From Pseudomonas iranensis (GTDB taxonomy: Bacteria; Pseudomonadota; Gammaproteobacteria; Pseudomonadales; Pseudomonadaceae): a DNA stretch of 64,000 nt. The translations under genes and the position numbers were made by a program. Below are positions 52,556-62,115 of the stretch, piece by piece. Each line of letters starts with the position of its first letter. The stretch's first letter is position 1. Below the pieces are notes generated by a model that ran no database searches, had not been told where the DNA came from, and worked only from the letters and a program-made list of their open reading frames with translations. The DNA is taken from positions 2,790,001 to 2,854,000 of the forward strand of contig NZ_CP077092.1 of NCBI RefSeq assembly GCF_014268585.2, given 5' to 3'.

Positions 52556-54667
52556 ATGCAGTTTTTATCCGAAAGCCACGGTTGTGAAGGCTGGAAAGGC
52601 GAAATGGCCGAGCGCATCCGTGCGTTCGACTGGAGCCACACGGAACTTGGCGCGCTCGCCGAATGGCCGGCCAGCCTGTGCAACACCGTGCAACTGATGC
52701 TGGCTTCGCCGTTGCCCATGGTGATGCTGTGGGGCCACGCCGGCTACATGATCTACAACGACGCTTATTCCGAATTCGCCGGCGGCCGCCACCCCTATCT
52801 GCTTGGCGTCCCGGTTGAGCTGGGCTGGCCGGAAGTCGCCGAATTCAACCGACACGTCGTTGACACCTGCCTGGCCGGTGGCACCTTGTCCTATCGCAAC
52901 AAAGAGCTGGTATTGCTGCGCGACGGCGTGCCCGAAGACGTCTGGATGGATTTGTATTACAGCCCGGTGGCCAACGACGAAGGCGTGCCCGGCGGCGTCA
53001 TGGCGATGGTGGTCGAAACTACCGAACTGGTGCATTCCGAGCGCCTGCGCCAGGCGGCCGAAGATGCCTATCGCGCCGACAACGAGCGCGTGCGTCTGGC
53101 GCTGAATGCCGGCGCATTGCTTGGCTCGTTTGTCTGGGACATCAAGAACAATCGCTTCTCCGCTGACGAACGTTTCGCCCGCACCTTTTCCTATCCGCCG
53201 GATCAGGACCTGAGCGATCTGCAACAAGAGATCGCCGAATCGCGCATTCATCCCGAAGATCACCGTTGGGTGCAGGAGCGGGTTGCCCATTGCGTGCGCA
53301 CAGGCGAGCCCTATAACGCCGAATACCGTGTGCGCCGCGCCGACGGCCAGTATCTGTGGGTGCTGGCCAGTGGTGCCTGCGAGTTCGATGAGCAAGGCAA
53401 ACCGTTTCGCTTCCCCGGCGTGCTGATCGATATTCATGAACGCAAGAATGCCGAAGAGTCGCTGCTCAAATTCACCCGCAACCTCGAACAGCGCGTGGCC
53501 GCCGAGGTGGATGCGCGACTAGCCGCAGAAGAACAGTTGCGCCAGTCGCAGAAACTCGAAGCCATCGGCGGCCTGACCGGTGGCGTTGCCCATGACTTCA
53601 ACAATCTGCTGCAAGTGATCGCCGGCAACCTGCATCTGCTCGCTCGGCATGAGCCCAACAATGCCAACGTGCAGCGCCGGGTCGGGGCTTCGCTGGCGGC
53701 GGTCGAGCGCGGGGCCAAACTGTCTTCACAATTGCTCGCGTTTGCCCGGCGGCAACCGCTTTCACCCGCCGTGTGCAACCCAGAACAGATTTTCGAAGGC
53801 GTTGGCGAGTTGCTGCAACGCGCCTTGGGCGAAACCATTCAGATCGACGTGCAGTTGCCGCCGCAGCCGTGGCATATCAACGTCGACCGCAACCAACTGG
53901 AAAACGCGATTCTCAATCTGGCCATCAACGCCCGCGACGCGATGAAGGGCGAGGGCGTCATCGGCCTCAGCGCCGCCAATGTCTGTCTGGACAGCGAATA
54001 TTGCGCCGGCAAGGGCATAGCGGCCGGTGATTATGTTCGCGTGGCGGTCACCGACACCGGCGTGGGTATTGCCCCACAAATGCTGGAACAGGTCTTCGAA
54101 CCGTTCTTCACCACCAAGGCCGACGGCCAGGGCACCGGGCTCGGTCTGAGCATGGTGTTCGGTTTCGTCAAACAAAGTGGCGGCCACGTCGAGATTGACA
54201 GCAAGCTCGGCGAAGGCACGCGGGTGCAGTTGTATTTCCCGCGCAGTCTGCGTCCGGTTCGCGAAGAGACCGCCAGTGTCGGCGAACGCAAGAGCGGCGG
54301 CCACGAAACCATTCTGGTGGTGGAAGACAATGACGCGGTGCGCGCTTCGGCGGTCGAGTTGCTGCGCGAGGAAGGCTATCGGGTGATGACCGCGTGCAAT
54401 GGCGACGTGGCCATGCAGATGTTGCTGGAAGGCATCGAGATCGATCTGATCTTCACCGACGTGGTCATGCCCGGCCTGATCAAGAGTTCGGATCTGGCCG
54501 CGTGGGCCAAGGTGCAGACACCGCCGGTGCCGGTGCTGTTCACTTCCGGGCATACCCGCGACATCATTTCCCGCGACCACCAGCTCAGCCCCGATACGCA
54601 TCTGCTCGGCAAACCCTACAGCCCGCAAGCGTTACTGCAGATGATTTGCGAGGTGCTCGGCACCTGA
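52556..54667 (+). CDS. PAS-PAS hybrid histidine kinase with C-terminal receiver
   Basis: 703 residues, no TM segments. PAS-like domains lie at about 20-165 (ASPLPMVMLWGHAGYMIYND) and 175-305 (YNAEYRVRRADGQYLWVLAS). HisKA has its His in GGVAHDFNNLLQVIAGN, HATPase_c has ILNLAINARDAMKG and GTGLGLSMVFGFV. A receiver (about 582-700) has VVEDNDAVRASAVELL and the phospho-acceptor Asp in IDLIFTDVVMPG. Its stop overlaps a possible upstream start of uvrA2. No separate DNA-binding regulator is next to it. Confidence 0.9.
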   Translation: MQFLSESHGCEGWKGEMAERIRAFDWSHTELGALAEWPASLCNTVQLMLASPLPMVMLWGHAGYMIYNDAYSEFAGGRHPYLLGVPVELGWPEVAEFNRHVVDTCLAGGTLSYRNKELVLLRDGVPEDVWMDLYYSPVANDEGVPGGVMAMVVETTELVHSERLRQAAEDAYRADNERVRLALNAGALLGSFVWDIKNNRFSADERFARTFSYPPDQDLSDLQQEIAESRIHPEDHRWVQERVAHCVRTGEPYNAEYRVRRADGQYLWVLASGACEFDEQGKPFRFPGVLIDIHERKNAEESLLKFTRNLEQRVAAEVDARLAAEEQLRQSQKLEAIGGLTGGVAHDFNNLLQVIAGNLHLLARHEPNNANVQRRVGASLAAVERGAKLSSQLLAFARRQPLSPAVCNPEQIFEGVGELLQRALGETIQIDVQLPPQPWHINVDRNQLENAILNLAINARDAMKGEGVIGLSAANVCLDSEYCAGKGIAAGDYVRVAVTDTGVGIAPQMLEQVFEPFFTTKADGQGTGLGLSMVFGFVKQSGGHVEIDSKLGEGTRVQLYFPRSLRPVREETASVGERKSGGHETILVVEDNDAVRASAVELLREEGYRVMTACNGDVAMQMLLEGIEIDLIFTDVVMPGLIKSSDLAAWAKVQTPPVPVLFTSGHTRDIISRDHQLSPDTHLLGKPYSPQALLQMICEVLGT

Positions 54668-54705
54668 TGCCGAGCGCTGCCCAGTTTTTCAATCAAGGCA
54701 GGCCG

Positions 54706-57339
54706 ATGATTTCCAAGCGCAATTCCAAAGCACCCGCCGGCATGGTTCGTGTGCGCGGCGCCCGCGAACATAACCTGAAGAACGTTGATGTCGATATTCC
54801 GCGCGATGCGCTGGTGGTCTTCACCGGTGTCTCCGGTTCGGGCAAGTCGTCGCTGGCGTTTTCCACGCTGTATGCCGAGGCCCAGCGGCGGTATTTCGAA
54901 TCGGTGGCGCCATACGCGCGGCGGCTGATCGATCAGGTCGGCGTGCCGGATGTCGATTCCATCGAAGGACTGCCGCCCGCCGTCGCTTTGCAACAGCAGC
55001 GCGGCACGCCGAGCGCGCGTTCGTCGGTGGGCAGCGTGACGACGTTGTCGAGCCTGATCCGCATGCTCTATTCCCGCGCCGGCAGTTACCCGCCGGGGCA
55101 GCCGATGTTGTATGCCGAAGACTTTTCACCGAACACGCCGCAGGGCGCCTGCCCGGAGTGTCATGGACTTGGTCGCGTCTATGAAGTGACCGAAGCGCTG
55201 ATGGTGCCGGACCCGAACCTGACCATCCGCCAGCGCGCCGTGGCGTCTTGGCCCTTGGCGTGGCAGGGGCAGAACCTGCGCGACATCCTCGTGACCATGG
55301 GCATCGATGTCGACATTCCGTGGAAGAAACTGCCGAAAAAGCAGCGCGACTGGATTCTCTTTACTGAAGAGACGCCGACGGTGCCGGTGTACGCCGGGCT
55401 GACCCCGGAAGAAACCCGCGTCGCCCTCAAACGCAAAATGGAACCGAGTTATCAGGGCACCTTCACCGGCGCGCGGCGCTACATCCTGCACACCTTCACT
55501 CACTCGCAAAGTGCGCTGATGAAGAAGCGTGTTTCGCAGTTCATGCGCGGCAGCCCGTGCCCATTGTGCGAGGGCAAGCGGCTCAAGCGCGAGGCGTTGT
55601 CGGTGACCTTCGCCGGTTACGACATTGGTGAGTTGTCGCAGATGCCGTTGCTGCAAGTGGCCGAAGTGCTGCGGCCTGTAGCAGCGGCAAATTATCTGGA
55701 ACAGGCCGAGGAGAGCGGCGACACCCTCAGCCATGCGCAAACCCGCGAGGCGCGTCAGCAGCGGGTCGCCCATGGCGCCAGCGGGCATGCCAGCGCGCCG
55801 GACGTGCGCCACACGCCGAACCTGTCGCTGGAAAAACGCTTGGCGGCGCAACGCATTGCTGAGGATTTGCTGGAGCGGGTCAGCACCCTGACCGATCTCG
55901 GGCTGGGGTATCTGGCGCTGGAACGCAGTACGCCGACGCTGTCGTCGGGCGAGTTGCAGCGTTTGCGCTTGGCCACGCAATTGGGTTCACAGCTTTTCGG
56001 CGTCATTTATGTGCTGGACGAGCCATCTGCCGGCCTGCATCCGGCGGATGGCGAGGCGCTGTTCGAAGCGTTGCAGCGCTTGAAGGCTGACGGCAACACG
56101 CTGTTTGTGGTCGAGCACGATGTCGAAACCATGCGCCGTGCCGACTGGCTGATCGACGTCGGCCCGGCAGCGGGCGAAAAGGGCGGCCGCGTGTTGTACA
56201 GCGGTCCGCCTGCGGGACTTGCTGATATTGCAGACTCGCAGACCCGCGCTTATCTGTTCGCGGAAAACCAGCGCCCTGAGCGCGCCGCACGCAAGCCGAG
56301 CGGGTGGCTGAAGCTGGACGGCGTGACGCGCAACAACCTGAATAATCTCAGCGCCGAATTCCCCTTGGGCTGTTTCACCTCGGTGACCGGCGTATCGGGT
56401 TCTGGCAAATCGAGTCTGGTCAGTCAGGCCTTGCTGGAACTGGTCGGCGCGCAGCTGGGCCGTCCGGTGGCCGAGGCAGAGTCAGAAGAGCCGAGCCTGG
56501 AAGATGACGCGCCGCCGCCCAGCACTGGCCAGATCAGCGCCGGCCTGGAGTCGATCAAGCGCCTGGTGCAGGTTGATCAGAAACCCATCGGACGCACGCC
56601 GCGCTCCAATCTCGCGACTTACACCGGCTTGTTCGACAACGTGCGCAAGCTGTTCGCCGCGACTCCCGAGGCACAAGCGGCGGGCTATGACGCCGGGCAG
56701 TTTTCCTTCAACGTCGCCAAGGGCCGTTGCGCCACGTGTGAGGGCGAAGGTTTTGTCAGTGTTGAATTGCTGTTCATGCCCAGCGTGTATGCGCCGTGCC
56801 CGACCTGCCACGGAGCGCGGTATAACCCGCAGACGCTGGCGATTCTCTGGCAGGGCTTGAGCATCGCCCAAGTCCTGCAACTGACCGTCGATGAAGCGGT
56901 GGCGGTATTTGCCGAGCAGGCAGGGATTCGTCGTTCGCTGGAGGTGCTGCGCGATATTGGTCTGGGTTATCTGCGTCTGGGGCAACCGGCCACGGAACTG
57001 TCCGGTGGTGAGGCGCAACGGATCAAACTGGCGACCGAGTTGCAGCGCAGCCAGCGTGGCGCGACCTTGTATGTGTTGGATGAACCGACTACTGGATTGC
57101 ATCCGCGAGATGTCGATCGATTGCTCGAGCAGCTGGATACGCTGGTGACCGCGGGGCACACGGTGATCGTCGTCGAACACGAAATGCGTGTTGTCGCGCA
57201 GAGCGACTGGGTGATCGACATCGGCCCCGGGGCCGGCGATCAGGGCGGCAGGATCGTCGCCGCCGGCACACCGCAGAAAGTCGCCACCAGCAAGAAGAGC
57301 AAGACTGCGCCGTTTCTGGCTCGGGCGTTAAGCCGATAG
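54706..57339 (+). CDS. uvrA2: class II UvrA-like ABC ATPase (UvrA2)
   Basis: 877 residues, shorter than UvrA (about 940). Both ABC modules are present: [20 protein letters not shown] near 40 and [19 protein letters not shown] near 565, signatures [15 protein letters not shown] and [15 protein letters not shown], and Walker [12 protein letters not shown] and [11 protein letters not shown]. Zinc-finger Cys pairs are in [25 protein letters not shown] and CPTCHGAR. Class II forms lack the UvrB-binding insert and are linked to drug or damage tolerance. ATG 54706 follows AAGGCAGG; ATG 54667 is also in frame and overlaps the kinase stop. Confidence 0.92.
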   Translation: MISKRNSKAPAGMVRVRGAREHNLKNVDVDIPRDALVVFTGVSGSGKSSLAFSTLYAEAQRRYFESVAPYARRLIDQVGVPDVDSIEGLPPAVALQQQRGTPSARSSVGSVTTLSSLIRMLYSRAGSYPPGQPMLYAEDFSPNTPQGACPECHGLGRVYEVTEALMVPDPNLTIRQRAVASWPLAWQGQNLRDILVTMGIDVDIPWKKLPKKQRDWILFTEETPTVPVYAGLTPEETRVALKRKMEPSYQGTFTGARRYILHTFTHSQSALMKKRVSQFMRGSPCPLCEGKRLKREALSVTFAGYDIGELSQMPLLQVAEVLRPVAAANYLEQAEESGDTLSHAQTREARQQRVAHGASGHASAPDVRHTPNLSLEKRLAAQRIAEDLLERVSTLTDLGLGYLALERSTPTLSSGELQRLRLATQLGSQLFGVIYVLDEPSAGLHPADGEALFEALQRLKADGNTLFVVEHDVETMRRADWLIDVGPAAGEKGGRVLYSGPPAGLADIADSQTRAYLFAENQRPERAARKPSGWLKLDGVTRNNLNNLSAEFPLGCFTSVTGVSGSGKSSLVSQALLELVGAQLGRPVAEAESEEPSLEDDAPPPSTGQISAGLESIKRLVQVDQKPIGRTPRSNLATYTGLFDNVRKLFAATPEAQAAGYDAGQFSFNVAKGRCATCEGEGFVSVELLFMPSVYAPCPTCHGARYNPQTLAILWQGLSIAQVLQLTVDEAVAVFAEQAGIRRSLEVLRDIGLGYLRLGQPATELSGGEAQRIKLATELQRSQRGATLYVLDEPTTGLHPRDVDRLLEQLDTLVTAGHTVIVVEHEMRVVAQSDWVIDIGPGAGDQGGRIVAAGTPQKVATSKKSKTAPFLARALSR

Positions 57340-57358
57340 TCACGGCGCCTTGCCAGAC

Positions 57359-57518
57359 GCCTTCGCGAGCAGGCTCGCTCCCACAGTTTTGAAAGGTGTA
57401 CCCAGAAAGGTCGTCACACACCAGATCCCCTGTGGGAGCGAGCCTGCTCGCGAAAGCGGAGTGTCAGTCGCAGATGAGCTGACTGGACGAACGCCTTCGC
57501 GAGCAGGCTCGCTCCTAT
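57359..57518. repeat. single REP plus REPIN
   Basis: An inverted REP (TTCGCGAGCAGGCTCGCTCC) lies at about 57359-57386. A REPIN then follows from 57432 (GTGGGAGCGAGCCTGCTCGC) to about 57518. This fills the gap between uvrA2 and the convergent stressosome operon end. Confidence 0.82.
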
Positions 57519-57536
57519 ACGGGCATGTGCGCCAGT

Positions 57537-59480
57537 TCAGGCGCCATCCAGCGTGCGGCGGACCTTGTCGAGCAGTTCACTGATCTGGAACGGTTTGACC
57601 AGCATGTCCATGCCGGTGCCGAGGAAGACCTGGCGGTTGAGCGCGGTTTCGGCGTAGCCGGTCATGAACAGGATCGGCAGCCCCTCGTGCCAGCCACGGG
57701 CAACATCCGCCAGCTCACGGCCGCTCATGCGCGGCAAGCCCACGTCGGTCAACAGCAGGTCGATGGACGGGTCATTCTGCAAGCGCTCCAGCGCCGATTC
57801 GATATCCGCCGCTTGCGTGCAGCGATAGCCGGCATCTTCCAGCACTTCGGTGACGAACAAGCGCACCGTGGCCATGTCCTCGACGATCAGCACATGCTCA
57901 CCACTGCCTTTGGCATCAGGCACGGGCACAGGCGCGTCGGCGCCGGTCGGGTCGTTGGTGCCGGGCAGCATGATCGTCACTTCGGTGCCACGGCGGGCAA
58001 CGCTGCGAATGTGCGCGTCACCGCCGGACTGGCGGGCGAAGCCGTAAATCGTCGACAGACCGAGCCCGGTGCCCTGGCCCAGCGGCTTGGTAGTGAAAAA
58101 CGGCTCGAACACCTTGTCGATCACGTTGTGTTCGATGCCGGTGCCGTCGTCGCGTACCGACAATGCCACGTATGCGCCATCGGCCAGATTCGGATCGCCG
58201 TGGGAATAAGCGGCGTAAGTATTGACCCAGATATTGCCGCCGGAGGGCAGGGCATCGCGGGCGTTGATCACCAGGTTGAGCACGGCGCTTTCCAGCTGCA
58301 CCGGGTCGACCAGCGCAATCGCCGGTTTGTTGGTCAGTTCCAGCTTGAGGGTGATGCGCTCGCCGATGGTGCGCACCAGCAATTCTTCCAGCGAGCGGAC
58401 ATGCTCGTTGATGTCCACCGGCCGTGTATCAAGCGGCTGCTGACGGGCAAATGCCAGCAGGCGATGGGTCAGCGAGGCCGCGCTCATCGCTGAGTTCAGC
58501 GCCGCTTCGGTATAGAACTGCACCTTGTCCAGACGCTCATCGGCCACGCGTTTCTGGATCAGTTCCAGACTGGTGATGATCCCGGTGAGCAGGTTGTTGA
58601 AGTCGTGGGCGATACCGCCGGTGAGCTTGCCCAGTGCATCCATTTTCTGCACTTGCAACAATTGCGCTTCGGCGTGCACGCGCTCGGCGACTTCCTTGGC
58701 CAGCTGCGTGGTGGTGTCATCCAGTCGCGCCAGATGCGAGCGCTCGCGGTGGCGGTGTTCGGTGACGTCCTCGACGAACACCAGGCTCAGCTCTGGCGTG
58801 CGATACGGCGAAATCTGCCATTGCGTCTCGCGAATCTCGCCCTGCACGCGCATGTTCAGCGTGCCTTTCCAGCGCTCGCCGTCGACCAGACGCAGACGCA
58901 GTTCATCGAGGATCGAGCATTGATCTTCGGCGAAGCATTCACGCAGCGCCTGCGGGTCGCGGTTATCGACGATCAATTGGGCAAAGGCGTGATTGCATTC
59001 ATGCACTTTCAGATTGGCATCGAGCACCGCGATCGGCGCCGAGACGTTGGCGAAGATCTCGCGGAAACGCGCCTCGCTTTCGCGCAGGGCATTTTCCGTG
59101 TCGCGCACCCGCAGCAGGGTACGCAGCGTCGCCAAGAGCACATCCGGGTCGACCGGGTGAATCAGATAGGCATCGGCGCCCGCGTTGAGGCCGGTGATGA
59201 TGTCGCCGGTCTGGATCGACGCCGCTGACACATGAATCACCGGCAGCAGCGCAGTGCGCGGGTCGGCGCGCAAGAGGCGGACGATGTCGAAACCGCTCAT
59301 GTCCGGCAGGTTGACGTCGAGGATCAACGCATCGAGGGCTTCGCTCTCGATCAGGGCCAGGCCGTCGCTGCCGGTGCCGGCTTCGAGCACTGTGTAGCCA
59401 TGGCGCTCCAGGCGCCGACGCAGGGCGTAACGGGTGGCGACGTTGTCATCGACGATCAACAGGCGGATGTCACGATTCAT
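57537..59480 (-). CDS. hybrid histidine kinase REC-PAS-HK-REC
   Basis: 647 residues. A first receiver (about 1-120) has LLIVDDNVATRYALRRRLE and Asp in LDALILDVNLPDMSGFD. A PAS domain follows (about 135-245; FREIFANVSAPIAVLDANL). HisKA has its His in GGIAHDFNNLLTGI, HATPase_c has LNLVINARDALPSG and GTGLGLSTIYGFA. A C-terminal receiver (about 530-645) has LIVEDMATVRLF and Asp in LLLTDVGLPRMSG. It is the last gene of the stressosome operon; its ATG (59480) overlaps the upstream kinase by 11 bp, which supports this start over 59519. Confidence 0.92.
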   Translation of the reverse strand: MNRDIRLLIVDDNVATRYALRRRLERHGYTVLEAGTGSDGLALIESEALDALILDVNLPDMSGFDIVRLLRADPRTALLPVIHVSAASIQTGDIITGLNAGADAYLIHPVDPDVLLATLRTLLRVRDTENALRESEARFREIFANVSAPIAVLDANLKVHECNHAFAQLIVDNRDPQALRECFAEDQCSILDELRLRLVDGERWKGTLNMRVQGEIRETQWQISPYRTPELSLVFVEDVTEHRHRERSHLARLDDTTTQLAKEVAERVHAEAQLLQVQKMDALGKLTGGIAHDFNNLLTGIITSLELIQKRVADERLDKVQFYTEAALNSAMSAASLTHRLLAFARQQPLDTRPVDINEHVRSLEELLVRTIGERITLKLELTNKPAIALVDPVQLESAVLNLVINARDALPSGGNIWVNTYAAYSHGDPNLADGAYVALSVRDDGTGIEHNVIDKVFEPFFTTKPLGQGTGLGLSTIYGFARQSGGDAHIRSVARRGTEVTIMLPGTNDPTGADAPVPVPDAKGSGEHVLIVEDMATVRLFVTEVLEDAGYRCTQAADIESALERLQNDPSIDLLLTDVGLPRMSGRELADVARGWHEGLPILFMTGYAETALNRQVFLGTGMDMLVKPFQISELLDKVRRTLDGA

Positions 59481-60345
59481 CGACGTTCTCCAGAGCGATC
59501 GCCAGCGGGATGATGACAAAGAACGTCGAGCCGACGCCCGGCGTACTGTCTACCCCGACTTCACCGCCGAGCAGGGCGGCGAAACGCTTGCATAGTGACA
59601 GACCCAGACCGGTGCCGCGCAGACGTTTCTGCAATGGCGAATCGACTTGAGAGAAGTCTTCGAACAGCGTGTCATGCAGCTCGGCCGCGATGCCGATGCC
59701 GGTGTCGCTGACGGCAAAGCGCACCTTGTCTTCACCTTCCAGTCGCGCCGACACGCGCACTTCGCCACGGGTGGTGAATTTCAGTGAGTTGGAAATGAAG
59801 TTGCGCAGGATCTGCCCGAGCTTCTTGTCATCGGTATACAGGCGCGGCAGGCCCAGCGGTTCTTCGAAGATCAGATCCACCGCCGAAGCATCGACGATTG
59901 GCCGGAACATCCCGCGCAAGGCCGAAAACAGGTCGAACATGTCGAACCAGGCTGGCGAGATGCTGATGCGCCCGGCTTCGATCTTCGCCAGATCGAGCAG
60001 GTCATCAACCATGTCGCTGAGCTCGCGGGCAGCAGTGCTGACGAACGCTACCTGCTTGTGCTGTTCAGGGCTGAGCGGGCCGTCGAGTTCGTCAGCGAGC
60101 AGACTGTTGATGCTCAGAATCGAGCCCAGCGGTGTACGGAATTCATGGCTCATGTATGACAGGAAGCGGCTCTTCAAATCCGATGCCTGACGCAGTTCTT
60201 CAGCCTGAGTGTCGAGCTCGGCGTACAGCGCCAGCACGCCCTGGTTGGTTTCATCGAGCTCTTCGCGCAGGGCAGTGGTTTCGCGCTGCAACTGAGCGAT
60301 GAGCGCCGCCTGTTCGGCATGGCTCAAGGTAGTCGATTCAGCCAT
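59470..60345 (-). CDS. sensor histidine kinase with coiled-coil N-terminus
   Basis: 291 residues, no TM segment. A helical coil (about 5-55, LIAQLQRETTALREELDETN) is followed by HisKA with His in FLSYMSHEFRTPLGSILSIN and HATPase_c with FISNSLKFTTRGE and LRGTGLGLSLCKRFAALLGG. No input domain is present, so it probably gets its signal from the stressosome components in the same operon (inference). It overlaps the phosphatase gene by 8 bp at its start and the hybrid kinase at its end. Confidence 0.9.
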   Translation of the reverse strand: MAESTTLSHAEQAALIAQLQRETTALREELDETNQGVLALYAELDTQAEELRQASDLKSRFLSYMSHEFRTPLGSILSINSLLADELDGPLSPEQHKQVAFVSTAARELSDMVDDLLDLAKIEAGRISISPAWFDMFDLFSALRGMFRPIVDASAVDLIFEEPLGLPRLYTDDKKLGQILRNFISNSLKFTTRGEVRVSARLEGEDKVRFAVSDTGIGIAAELHDTLFEDFSQVDSPLQKRLRGTGLGLSLCKRFAALLGGEVGVDSTPGVGSTFFVIIPLAIALENVDES

Positions 60346-61351
60346 GGGCGGCCTCCAGAGCAACGACCAGCACCGTCACGTCATCGCGACCACGGCAAAA
60401 GTCGCGGTGCAGGACGCTGGCTATCACGGACGGATGGCGATGCACCAGTCCGGGGTAGTCTTTGAGATTCCAACGGGACTGTAAGCCGTCGCTGTACATG
60501 ATCAATAAATGTCCGTTCACGTGAGCATAGTCAAAGGGTTTGGCTTTACGGTACTGGCCGCCAACGATACCGGGATGCGAGGCCAGCCCGCGTGACTTTG
60601 CCGGGTCCAGCAAGCTGGCGCCAATGTTACCGACACCGGCGAACGTCAGACCATCGCGCTGGCTGTCGAACTGCGCGAAAGCGACAGCGCCGCCGCGGGT
60701 GCCGAGCATTTCCTGATGCAGGTCTTCCATCAATACCACTGGATCGGCAAACGGTGCCCGGGCGAATGCCTGCGCCCCGGCCAGGCCCGCACGTTCGGCG
60801 TCCTCGCCATGGCCGAGGCCATCGACCACCAGCGCGCTGATCCGCGAGCCTTCATATGCCAGATGCCAGACATCGCCGCAGGCTGGGTCGGCATGCAGCG
60901 AATGCTGGCTGACGCCGAAGCGGATATCGGCCTGACGATCGCTGCGCGGAAAAATTCGCGCCAGCAACACCGCGCCACGGTGGTCGGCGTAGACATCGAA
61001 GACATTGGTCTGCCGCGATACGGCGCCGAGGCCGATGCCTTGTGTGCCGCCAGTGGAAAAGCCATCCGCCAGACAGGCATCCAGATCAAAGCCCTGCGCC
61101 CGATCCACGGTCTGCATTTCGATGCCGAAACCGTTATCCGGACGAGTCAGCACACGCAGATGAAACTCGCCGCGCTGGGCATGCTTGAGCACGTTGCTTG
61201 CCAGTTCCGTCGCGACCAGTGCCACGCGGCCGGCATCGTTTTCGTCGAAGCCATGCTGCTCGGCGAGTTTCTGCGCGGTGCGCCGGGCGTGGCCGATCTG
61301 GCTGCTGTCCTCGATCGGCAGAACCTGGGTCAACGACCCGGTGATATTCAT
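60338..61351 (-). CDS. fused HATPase (anti-sigma-like) and SpoIIE/PP2C phosphatase
   Basis: 337 residues. The N-terminal half (about 5-130) is a GHKL kinase fold: VALVATELASNVLKHAQRG (N box) and GTQGIGLGAVSRQTN (G box). The C-terminal half (about 150-335) is a PP2C/SpoIIE domain with ISALVVDGLGHGEDAERAG, GGAVAFAQFD, LIMYSDGLQSRW and GRDDVTVLVVA, the metal Asp residues being present. In stressosome operons the RsbX-type phosphatase resets RsbR and RsbS; here it carries a kinase-like domain too. Start ATG 61351 overlaps the rsbT stop (ATGA); 61357 is possible. Confidence 0.9.
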   Translation of the reverse strand: MNITGSLTQVLPIEDSSQIGHARRTAQKLAEQHGFDENDAGRVALVATELASNVLKHAQRGEFHLRVLTRPDNGFGIEMQTVDRAQGFDLDACLADGFSTGGTQGIGLGAVSRQTNVFDVYADHRGAVLLARIFPRSDRQADIRFGVSQHSLHADPACGDVWHLAYEGSRISALVVDGLGHGEDAERAGLAGAQAFARAPFADPVVLMEDLHQEMLGTRGGAVAFAQFDSQRDGLTFAGVGNIGASLLDPAKSRGLASHPGIVGGQYRKAKPFDYAHVNGHLLIMYSDGLQSRWNLKDYPGLVHRHPSVIASVLHRDFCRGRDDVTVLVVALEAAHG

Positions 61352-61752
61352 GTCCATCGTGTGATCGTAATGCGCGTGCCTTTGCCGGGCTCAGTGTCGA
61401 GTTCGAATTCATTGACCAGACGTTTGGCGCCGGTCAGGCCAAGGCCTAGTCCGCTGCCGGAAGTCCAGCCGTCGGTCATCGCCAGTTTGATATCGGGGAT
61501 GCCCGGGCCTTCGTCGCGGAAGGTGATGCGCAAACCGACCCGGCCGTTTTCCTCGAGGATCTGCCAATCCATGTCACCGCCGCCGCCATAGACCATGGTG
61601 TTACGCGCCAGCTCGCTGACGGCGGTCACCAGTTTGGTCAGGTCGATCAGGCGCATGCCGCATTCGGTGGCGAGCTTGCGCGTGGTCTGGCGGGCCAGTA
61701 CCACGTCCTGTTCGATCAGGATGGGTTGGGTACCACTGCTGCGTACGGTCAT
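61348..61752 (-). CDS. rsbT: RsbT, stressosome switch kinase
   Basis: 134-residue GHKL kinase. N box in VTAVSELARNTMVYGGGG, then FRDEGPGIPDI (G1) and SGSGLGLGLTGAKRLVNEF (G2). In Bacillus, RsbT phosphorylates RsbR and RsbS and then leaves the complex to activate RsbU. It overlaps rsbS by 4 bp at its start and the HATPase-SpoIIE gene by 4 bp at its end. No rsbU is present, so a different partner must be used. Confidence 0.93.
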   Translation of the reverse strand: MTVRSSGTQPILIEQDVVLARQTTRKLATECGMRLIDLTKLVTAVSELARNTMVYGGGGDMDWQILEENGRVGLRITFRDEGPGIPDIKLAMTDGWTSGSGLGLGLTGAKRLVNEFELDTEPGKGTRITITRWT

Positions 61753-62111
61753 TGCAGGCGTACTCGATCCTGCAGCAGTTTCATTCCGCGTTCGACGTTG
61801 AGGGCGGTGCTGACGCCCGGCAAGGTCATGCCCAGCTCAACGAGCGTGATTGCCACGGCCGGCTGCATGCCGACCAGCACGGTTTCGGCGTCCATGATTT
61901 TCGACAACCCCGAGATTGTGCCGATCATGCGCCCGATGAACGAGTCGACCATGTCCAGCGCCGAGATGTCGATCAGCACGCCACGGGCCGAGGTCCGGCT
62001 GATGCGCTCGGACAGATCGTCCTGCAGGGTCATGGCGAGCTGGTCGTGCATGTCGACCTGAATGGTCACCAGCAGCAAATCGCCCATTTGAAGAATCGGA
62101 ATACGTTCCAT
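61749..62111 (-). CDS. rsbS: RsbS, STAS-domain stressosome antagonist
   Basis: 120-residue single STAS domain: IPILQMGDLLLVTIQVDMHD at the start, then GVLIDISALDMVDSFIGRMIG. The conserved phospho-acceptor Ser is residue 57 in DMVDSFIG. ITLVELGMTLPGVSTALN follows. RsbS binds RsbT within the stressosome until phosphorylated. It starts 4 bp after the rsbR stop and overlaps rsbT. Confidence 0.93.
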   Translation of the reverse strand: MERIPILQMGDLLLVTIQVDMHDQLAMTLQDDLSERISRTSARGVLIDISALDMVDSFIGRMIGTISGLSKIMDAETVLVGMQPAVAITLVELGMTLPGVSTALNVERGMKLLQDRVRLQ

Positions 62112-62115
62112 CGGC

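Noticed and set aside
52565..53437. Open frame opposite the PAS hybrid kinase
   Set aside because: No motif, and the coding strand has intact PAS, kinase and receiver domains; antisense shadow.
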